Under the pieces are notes generated by a model, which was not told the DNA's origin, ran no database searches, and worked only from the letters and a program-made list of their open reading frames with translations. The position numbers were made by a program, and so were the translations under genes. This document shows positions 55,640-64,000 of a stretch of 64,000 bases of DNA, piece after piece (position 1 is the first letter of the stretch; the number at the start of each line of letters is the position of its first letter). The stretch is from Vicugna pacos (taxonomy: Eukaryota > Chordata > Mammalia > Artiodactyla > Camelidae): contig NC_133008.1 of assembly GCF_048564905.1 (NCBI RefSeq), positions 6,036,453 to 6,100,452 of the forward strand, written 5' to 3'.

Positions 55640-58546
55640 ATTATGAAATGCACAAATCTATCGATTCTGCTTTGAAAGATTAACATTAACAGAGATTCCC
55701 TTCTGAATTCCGAATAGTTATATATATATATGAGGAAAACTGCTCAGAGAATGGTGAGCCCGGGACATGCAGCTGACAGCAGCTGGGGGTGGGAGCAACC
55801 CAGCCCGGCTCCCTCCAAGCCTGTGCCCTTTAGATTGGAGGGGACAGTGCTCTGCACCAGCGGACGGGGTGCCCTGCGGCCTCAAGCCAAGCTGCAGGTG
55901 TAGGGCTGCTCAGGTGAGTGTCTCTTCCTAGCAGCTCTGCCCCTCCCAGCTCAGCCCCTCAAGTGCCAGCTCCCCAGCTCTCCTCTCCCCTCTGCCTGAC
56001 TGTGTCTCCTCCACCGCCCGCACCTCGAGTCACCAACAGGGAAAACCCAGGGATGACGGAGGGCTACGGTTCTTCCACCTCCCTTTCCAGGGTGCCCCTG
56101 CTGTCCTGTCTCCTCTGAATCACCAAGGGGCTGGCCCAGAGAGGCAAGGGCTCCAACAGGGGCCTGAGGTCCCTACCCAAGTCCCAGGCAGGCCAGGCTG
56201 GCCCCACTCCCAGTGCCCTGCAGGCAGAAGGCTGCGCTGGCTCTATGCTCCCTGCCCATGCTCCCCATGCTCCCCATAATCCCCTGGGCGAGACCCCCGC
56301 GCACTGACCTGCTTCTCACTCTCATCCTCCAGCCTGCACCTGACCTGGTGTCTAGTCCTCATTTTGCTGCAAAAGAGCAGTGCTGAACACAGCCTACGGC
56401 CCTTCCTCCTCCGGGGGCACACACCTTCCGGCTGCCCGTGCTCCCTCTAACCGCCCCCACCTCTCCCTGCTCCCCTTCTCTCAGGAACCTGGGGCCCAGG
56501 CTTGGCCCTTCATCACCTTCTTTCTCATGATTGGCATGGAGTTTCCAGGGCGTCAGTGCCCCGAGTGCCTGTGACCCTTCCACACTCAACCTCAAGCCCA
56601 GACCCCTGCCCAGCCCCTGTCTGACCTCTTATCTCACTGGTGGGGAGACCTGGCCTGACAGGTGATAAAGGCCCCCCCAGGCTCAGGACCCTGAGCCCAG
56701 CTCTGTCTTAACAGCCTCCCGCCCTGTGTTGTGCTTCCCCACTTCTGCATTCCCTGTAGTGTTCCCTGTGGCCCCCCAAGAACGTGAACTCCACCAGGGC
56801 CGGGGTCTGTCTCCGCTGCCAAAGCCCACCTCCTGGAACAGCGTCTGCACACAGCATGAGCTCTGAAACACTGCGCTCCTGGCTGGTGGCATTTCTTTGT
56901 CGGTGGGTGGGGGACCATCTTTTAGAAATGGCTGGGTGGAGGAGAGGAGGGAAGAAGCAGAGAACAGGGCAGGGAGGAGGCAGCCCCTTCTGCAGGTCTG
57001 GTAGGTGGAGCAAGGGAAGGGAAGCTGCAGGTCAGTTTGAACTTGAAAGAGGCCCTGGCCAGGTGAAGGGCCTGGGGTGGGGCTGCCTAACAGTGGGAAA
57101 TCTGTGTTTGTCCTAAAATTTGGGGCTGCAGGGCAGACGGAACACACAGGACAGGACCTCAGCAGGGAGGCAGAGGAGAGAGGTGGGCAGCTCTTGTCAC
57201 CACCTAGCTAGCTAAGGGTCAGGAATTTGTGTGGCACAGTGGGGCGGCAGGTGTGCTGTCAGTGGGGGGTCACTCTGGCTGCCAGAGGGGGAGGGGCAGG
57301 GACAGTGAGAGGGTGTTTACAGCAACCCCAAGGCCCTGTGCTGAAGGGTGGAGGACAGGGGAGTGGGGGACTGGAAGGAAGGGGTCAGTGGCTGCGAGAG
57401 TCCCCCCACAAGGGGACGCTCAGAGGCAGCTAGGGACACAGACAAAAATGGTGCAGTTTTTGAGCCCATTTAGAAATGCCATGGCCATTCCTGTGGCTGG
57501 CTCAGCCATGGTTTTCAAGCAGACTTTGAGCTCCCACCTCCCTTTTTCTCCTGTTAGATCCTAACTTCCATGCTTGCTACTACTGAGGTTCCAGTAAGCT
57601 TTCCTTTCACATGATTAGTAGCCGCTGTCCAGAGTGAGCACCCCTGGATCCTGGCTGTCCCCAGCCGAGCTCAGGGCCTCGGCACAGGGAAAGGGGCTGT
57701 GTGTTTCAACCACCTCCCCCGAGGTCAGGCCAGGAGGGAGAGGGAGGAGGAAGGATGTGCCCAGCGGACACCTGGCTTGCAGGGTGAGAACAGGCCGCCT
57801 GGGAGCGGGGAGAGGGCAGGCAGCGAAGGTAAGAGGGGCCAGAGCAGAGGACCCAGAGCTTTGCCCTGCCGTTCACAGCACATGTGCAGAAGCAGACGTG
57901 GGTGTACGGCTGTCTAACGCTCAACTCCAGTACCTGGGAGCCACTGCTGGTCCCTGCAGCAGCTGTGAGCATGTGTTGTGAACTCTTCTAAGAGGAGAAA
58001 ATCAGGGCAGTGGGACCTCAAGCGTGAGCCTCAGAGCCCCCTTTCCTGCAGCCACATCAATGTCCTGCCGCCCCCACCCAGGGGAGGAAGGGGAGCTGTT
58101 TTTTTTTTTTTAACAGTATATTATGCCTCGATTTTGTGAAAGGTTTAACGAAAACAAGACCAAAAGAGGCAAATGTAGTTAGAACGCATCAGAAGTGCAT
58201 GGACCATCGAGAACTCATCCCCGTTCTAGGAGGAAACCTGTAAGTTTCCTAGGGGGGCTCTGAAGCCACAGCACGTCCCCCTGTGAGTCTGAGATAGAAG
58301 CAAAGTGCCAGGAGGCCATCAGCACTCCGGACAGCTGCGAGCCCGGCACATAGCCCCCGCCTCCAGCCTCCTCCTCCAGGGCCCACTTGCCCGCTTTCTG
58401 TGGGATTCATGGGTGAGGCACCTGAATCAGCCCAGAGCAAGTCTCTTCTATGTCGGTGGGGGGCCGAGATGGCCAGGCTTCCCAGTTCCCCACACAGAAG
58501 GTAGGATTAGAATCCCCCACAGCTGCCCTCAGGGTCCCAGACTCAC
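55640..58546. other. Intron-like GC-moderate DNA without recognised exons
   Basis: The ADCY1-like exon that should follow C1a (VHITKTTLACL and GYGHERN) was looked for and not seen. No repeat family was recognised. Confidence 0.45.
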
Positions 58547-58705
58547 CCAGGCAGGCCGGCGGCTTCAATGACGTTGGCCAGGGTCACATCGTTGGATCAC
58601 ACATCATACTGCCACTTGCGCAGGCCCAGGACCCCGCAGAGGACCCTGCGGGTGTGCAGCCCCACATGCATATTCAGGTCCACCTCAGTGGCCTCGGCCA
58701 CAGAC
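58547..58705 (-). pseudogene. ADCY1-like C1a exon with a stop codon
   Basis: Encodes [20 protein letters not shown], then [12 protein letters not shown], a stop, and SNDVTLANVIEAAGLP. ADCY1 has W at the stop (DVWSND); here TGG is TGA at 58597-58599. The conserved HTG is also HTR. Length (159 nt) and splice sites (ATAG, GTGAGT) are kept. Confidence 0.9.
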
Positions 58706-61182
58706 CTATAGCAGACAGACATAGAACGTGGGGCTGGGTCCCCGCTGTCTGCTCCCGGGACGCCACGAGGACAGGAATGCGGGGCCTTGTGCTGTCCCTG
58801 CTGTGAGGCCAGGCGTGGTGCCCAGGGGAGAAGGAGCATGGGGGTCTCCTGACCTCGTCAGCCCAACCCCTGAACTGTGAACTGCTCCGGGCTGGCTCCC
58901 CCCAGCTCCCTGGCCACTGGCCATCTCACAAGGTATCACCCCCCACCCCACCTCCCCAGTGCAGCCCTGAAGAGAAATGAGCCCAGGGCCTGATCCCAGG
59001 ACCCCGAGCCGTCTCTGTGCACCACTGACCTGGGCAGGGCGGTCATGCCTGCTTGCTAGCCAGAGGCCCGCATGAGAGCCACGAGGAATATCTAACAGCC
59101 CCAGGAGCCCTGGGAACAGTCGAGCTTTGACCCTGGGTTCCCTGACTGAGAGGGTGGGCTGCAGACCCAGCTTGCCGGGAGGCCCAAGGCTCTGCAAACC
59201 TGCCCTGAACAGCAGATGGATCTCATGGGCTGCAAACTGTGCCTCAGTCACTTGTGGGAGAAAACAAGACAAAACGTGCAGACACTGAAATCAGACTGCA
59301 GGGCCCGGTGCACACCCCACCTCCCCAGCCGCTCACGACCCTGGGCTCCAGCCCCAGCTGGGGACACAACAGCTCCAAGACCTAGGGCGAGGCCCCGAGC
59401 GATACCACCCTTGGACGTGGGGGCAGCATCCCAGGAAGCAGTCATGCAAGGTAACAGGAGGTGGCTTTAAAGGCTCCTTGTAAAGAGATTCACCGCAGTG
59501 GTGGAGGAGGGCTGTGCTCAGAAATCCTCTCAGGGGCCCCCGAGGGCGCCCTGCACGGTTCCTCCAACCCCACGACGCCCACAGTGAAGTGAGAGCAGGA
59601 GGCGCACGACACGCGCCTTTGGTGGCACAGTCGGAGCTCAGGGCACGCTCCACGGCCACAGTGATGCCCTCTGATGCTGTTTTCCTGTATTTTCCACTTT
59701 TCCCCTAATAGGCAGATGTTATTTTATTTATAAGAAGCCTGAAACAGGAAGCAGCATCGGGCCTGGCTGGTGCGCTCCCAAGGGACAGAAGTGCAAGGAG
59801 GCCTTGAGGGAGAGGCGGGGGTCAGCCTCGGCGCCCTGGCCCCTCCCCAGCCTGGGGGGTGTGAAGGTGGCCCTGAACAGCAGGTGTCTCAGTGGGACTC
59901 TCCAGACAGTGCAGACGTGCTGTAGCAAGAAGGGCAAGGAGGCTGAGTTGAGGGTAGGGGACACTGAAGCCCTGTGATTAGGACGTTGTGCTTGAGAAGG
60001 AAGGCAGGCCAGGAGACCAGGGTCACACAGGGCCGCACTGCCACCACCCTGCAGCAGCCCGACACAGACTACTCACCCTCAGTCCCTCCCAGCAGCAGGT
60101 GCTCACAGTCCAATCACATCTACACCCACAGCACAGCAGGTGCCCCGAGCCTGTGAGCTCACAGCCAAATCTCACTCCTGCTCCAAGACTCAGGGCTGAT
60201 TGACGTGTCCACCTTGTTCAAATATGACACAGGCCCAGCCTGGATGCTGCCCTCCCAGGTCCTTCACCAACGCTGATGCGCAGCGCCTGTCTCCTGACAA
60301 GCCGGGTACCAGACTGAGCACACTGGCGAGGTGCCCCCCCGCCCCTGAACGCCCTGCTTCTGCACACAGTGCGCAGGCGTGCGGATGGCTGCAGGCCCCT
60401 CACAAGGAGGCACAGCAAGCCTGCCATGAATCCCCAGCTCTGCAGTCCTTCTGTTTGGACAGCCTTTCTGTGCGTCCTCTCACTACGTCTTCCTCACACA
60501 ATTCCTGTAACACGACTTCTATGCTCCCAAATGGGCAACTGCACCAGCCCCCGGGAGCCCCGTCTCGCTGAACTGCGCCCACCCCACCACGCTGCTGAGG
60601 GGCTAGGATGTGGATCTGTGCTCCACCCACCAGCTCAGCCTCCCGCCTCCACGTCCTCCTTCACTAAAGGCAAGGCTCCCTAACTCCTCATCCCAGACAA
60701 GGGCTGCGAGGAGACAAGGCTGGTTAAGAAACAGGCAGGCCAGGCCCCCGGTGTTTCAGAAATACTCACCCGCTCAAGCCAACCCTCTCTCCACAGAGCG
60801 CGCCTGACCCCTGGTCACCTGCCTGCATGAAGATAAGCACATGTGATTCCTTTTCAACTGGAACTTGGCTGGCTTGGAGCCAACCCTTGCCTCATCCACT
60901 CCTTGACCATCTTATCGGGCTAAACTATGAAAGCCATTTCTTTTCCCTGACTCATGCACACAATGCCTGGGATCACCGTGGACCAAGAAACGCAGTCCCA
61001 ACAAAATGCAAAGGGGCACAGCTTCAGAGATCAGGTGGGACTCCTCCACCCTGTACCTCGCCACAGGGCCCTGGTTCTGCATGGCACAGGTGACCCTCCT
61101 TGGACAGAGAAGCCAGGATAACACAGGCCTGCAAGGGGCCCCCCGGGACGGCAGGCAGGTCCAGGTCCCACGGGACACTCAC
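58706..61182. other. Intron between the two C1a exons of the ADCY1-like locus
   Basis: GC-rich sequence with no recognised repeat or exon. Confidence 0.5.
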
Positions 61183-61310
61183 GCGATGGTGTCGACCATG
61201 TCCAGGCCCATCTCCACGCAGCAGTGGGTGTGGTCGGTCTTGGGCTGGGGGAGGCCTGACACGCAGTAGTAGCAGTCTCCCAGGATCTTGATGCAGCAGC
61301 AACGGTTTTC
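61183..61310 (-). pseudogene. ADCY1-like C1a exon (intact in itself)
   Basis: Encodes [14 protein letters not shown] and then [14 protein letters not shown], the class III cyclase core containing the catalytic-Asp region LGDCYYC. Human ADCY1 has the same with TQPKTDHAHCC. Acceptor CCCAAAG, donor GTGAGT, 128 nt, phase 0 to 2. No lesion lies inside this exon. Confidence 0.9.
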
Positions 61311-64000
61311 CTTTGGGCAAGAGGACAACGGCATGTTAGTGACATACCTGGGGGCACCCGAGCACCTGCACCTTTGCCACCTATAATGCACACACCATCC
61401 CGGTCGAGGCACGACCTACACCAGGGCCCAGGCCACTCTCCCGCACTCAGGGCAGCCTCGGGAGGGCGGGTGGCCCCTATGGCTGTGCTCAGGGTTGCCG
61501 TGGGGTGCACCAGGCTGCCCTACACCTGCACTCAGCCTCTTCCCATGTGGGGATCCTGCCCTTCATTTCACTGGGCCAACCCCAACCCCAGAGAGCCAGC
61601 TCCTGTCCTCAAGGAGGGGACCCTCTCCCAAGACAGGCAGCACAGCACCCCTCTTGATGACAAAATTGATGGCCACCTGATCACCCTTCTGAACATGCCG
61701 GACTCCTCCCCACCCCAGGAAGGGCAGCCCACATCTGAGTGTCCCTGTGGCATTGAACCATCAGTCAAGGGCCATGGGATATGTGAGCTGCTCTCCCCTA
61801 AAATCACCAGCCAGGGCCTGGGCCCTGACCTCACCACCCACAGGGAACACCTGGGGAAGGCATCCCACACCACAGAAGGCCCCCTCTCACATTTACACAA
61901 CAGAAGAAAACCAGGACCCACCTCCCCATCGTGCTGAGGACAGAAGAGAAATGTCAGACGCTTACTACCACCTGCCCTGTGCTCACGCATAGGTGTCAGC
62001 TACGACCGTGACAGTGACTGTCAATTTTATTTCAAGGACAACATTAAAATGGCAGATCTAGAATGTTTCGTTTTCAGCACCCCTTTACACTCTTAAATAA
62101 TTGGGAGACCTCACAGAAAGTTTTCATCTAATTGGGTTGACTGTTAGGAATTCACACAAGGCACTGGGATGTGCACCCTCAGCTCACTCCCCACAGGCTC
62201 ACACATGCCCCACACTCCTGCAGGACTCTCCACGGGGGCAGAGGGCGGGGGAGGAACCAGGGCCAGTGACCTCACTGCTCTCCCGAGATCGCCCAGGCCA
62301 CACCCTGGCATCAGAGAAAGAGGTGGCCTCCACGCAGATGGCTCGGTGCCCAGCTTCTCCCAGCCCTGGGCCGCCCTTAACGCAGGGGCACTCAGTCAGA
62401 GGGCAGACACGTCCACCTGTCATCAGGAGGGCTCTCAGAAAGCGCAGTGAGTGGGTCTGCTCCATCCAGAACCCTGAAGGCTCCCTCTGTGGACAGAGAG
62501 CTGGACTCAGCAAAGTTTAGGGTCTGGCCACTCAGCCTCCAAGTATAAGGGACAGCCACTTAACCGTGAGGACGCCAGCCTCCCGGTCTGCAGAAGGGGT
62601 TTCCCCGCATCGCAGAACAGGCCATACTGGGACTGACTTGTCCTGTGACAGATGGAGTCTGGGAGCCCGGAACCAGACGGCCAGGTGCAAAGGACCACCC
62701 TGTGGAGTCAAGGGCTGGGCCCCTGGGAGGCAGCCAGCCAGCCTTCTCCAGGCCACAGTCCCCAGGCCTCCGGGACAGTGAGCAGCACTCGGCTCTCTCC
62801 CGGGGCCTCTAGATTGTCTGCCCCACCTGTCACCATCATCACTGCCAGTACACACCATGCTGGCCAGGGGATGGGGGGCAGGCAGCATCTCCCCAGCCCT
62901 CTCCCCATCTTCACATTCAGGCTGCCTTCACTGGACCGACAGCCCAGGGATAAGGGGACGGGCCACAGTGGGGGGCTGACCCCTCCCCTGGCACAGACCC
63001 TCAGCAGAGAGCTTACCCCCAGGATGCATCAGGCTTCCCTCTGCGCACCCCCAGCTTGGCTCTGCAGTGTTCTCGGCCGTCTCCAGGCCCCACGAACCCG
63101 AGGCCTGCTGTTAATCTCTGTGTGTCCCCAACAAGCCTGTCCCTGGGGCTGGAAGGTGCTCAGTATGAGGCCACTGAGCGGGCAGGGCCTGTGAGTGAGT
63201 GAACAGGCCATAAAGCTGATGGGCAGGTGGTAAGTGGCAGCACTGCCCTCAGATCGGAAGGTAAATAAGAGGCCGTGGGTGGAGCTGCCCCAAGTGGCCT
63301 CAGCCCGGGAGCCCGGCTGTCATATTTGATGCAGAGACTTGGGGCGGCCGCCATCGAAAAGGGAAGTCATAGTGGGGCTGGGTGGGTGGAATGTCCAATG
63401 ATGGGCTCCTCGGGGCAGGAGGCCTCGGAAGAATAAGGTGTAAACTGCGAGGAAGGCAGCGGGTGCTCTCAGTGAGACACAAGAGTGGCCCTTACTACCC
63501 GGTGTGGCCGCTTTCTAAGGCAGGACCAGGGCATCCAGCCGGTGACGTTCAGTAGGCCTCGGGCGTTCAGCAGGCTGACAGGTAGACAAGCTCCACTGCG
63601 CTCTGGAGATGGCTTCCTAAAGGGCAGCCACCCTTGGCTGGACCCGTCAACACACACAGGACTGGGCACATAATTACAGCCCATCAGTGACATCCTGAGA
63701 TGCGGTCCCTCCTGAGCCCAGCTCCACCTCGGGGCAGCTGACACAGCCCAGGACTGACTAGGGAGGTGAAATGCTAACCTGTCACCTTGTTTTTTAATCT
63801 CAACTGTCTTGGCTTTTGTTAACAAGATTAAGAAACCAAAAAAGGTGCTTCCCATTACTTTTAGTGTTTCAGGTCATAAAATCTTCCCTGCAAATACTGA
63901 AAGCCAGCACTGGGAGTTCCCCATCAGGGAGCATCTGTGACCCCTGAACAGCTGTTTCTCAGCCAAAGTGAAGAAAGAAAATGGAGGAGGAGGGCTGGAG
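61311..64000. other. Probable upstream intron of the ADCY1-like locus
   Basis: No further ADCY1-like exon and no repeat family were recognised. In human ADCY1 the introns before this exon are long, so the earlier exons would lie beyond the window if they exist. Confidence 0.45.

Larger units (their letters stand above)
43253..61310 (-). pseudogene. Decayed ADCY1-like (adenylyl cyclase 1) locus, several exons
   Basis: Seven minus-strand exons run in ADCY1 order: 61183-61310 and 58547-58705 (C1a), 49756-49890 (C1b), 45120-45199 and 44374-44628 (M2), 43966-44091 (M2 to C2), 43253-43368 (C2a start). Three or more have frameshifts, one has a stop in a conserved motif and one has lost its donor. 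The exon after C1a, the first M2 exons and the rest of C2a were not found. Adenylyl cyclase 1 is a calmodulin-stimulated membrane enzyme that makes cAMP; this copy cannot encode it. The retained introns show it arose by DNA duplication, not retrotransposition. Confidence 0.85.

Noticed and set aside
43253-61310. Functional ADCY1 gene
   Set aside because: Independent lesions in several exons, a lost donor and missing exons make a working enzyme implausible.

Overview
This is vertebrate nuclear DNA, almost certainly from a camelid (camel, llama or alpaca). Genes are split by GT-AG introns, repeats are LINE-1, MIR and SINE, and three copies of a tRNA-Ala-like SINE match the camelid vic-1 type as I remember it. 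Nothing prokaryotic is present. No database was searched. Gene names rest on protein and nucleotide sequences recalled from human ANKRD26, ADCY1, MAPK1 and YBX1.

Layout. (1) 1-26.7 kb, minus strand: the 5' part of an ANKRD26-like ankyrin-repeat gene. Twenty exons could be placed, and together they read through 753 codons without a stop. The left 14.6 kb is a tandem array of about three 4.9-kb units. Each unit carries the same four exons (435 nt, intron phase 0 at both ends), so the predicted protein holds three near-identical 145-residue modules. A perfect RFX X-box match lies about 150 bp upstream of the start codon. (2) 27.6-28.1 kb and 29.8-43.2 kb: two blocks of one 16-bp minisatellite, the larger about 13.4 kb. 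Its consensus has no stop codon in any of six frames, so the long reading frames here are artefacts. Between the blocks lie a degenerate ADCY1-like exon copy and a probable ERV1-type LTR. (3) 43.2-61.3 kb, minus strand: scattered ADCY1-like exons (parts of C1a, C1b, M2 and the start of C2a), some intact and others with a stop or frameshifts. This looks like a decayed duplicate of adenylyl cyclase 1. Inside its introns sit a truncated YBX1 retrocopy, L1 fragments and a copy of the MAPK1 CpG-island promoter with exon 1. (4) 61.3-64 kb: sequence in which I recognise no gene.

Interpretation. The window is a mosaic of segmental duplications of the kind found in subtelomeric or pericentromeric DNA. 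The ANKRD26-like gene looks intact as far as it extends; the ADCY1- and MAPK1-like parts look like relics. The 4.9-kb units are so alike that recent duplication or an assembly error must both be considered.
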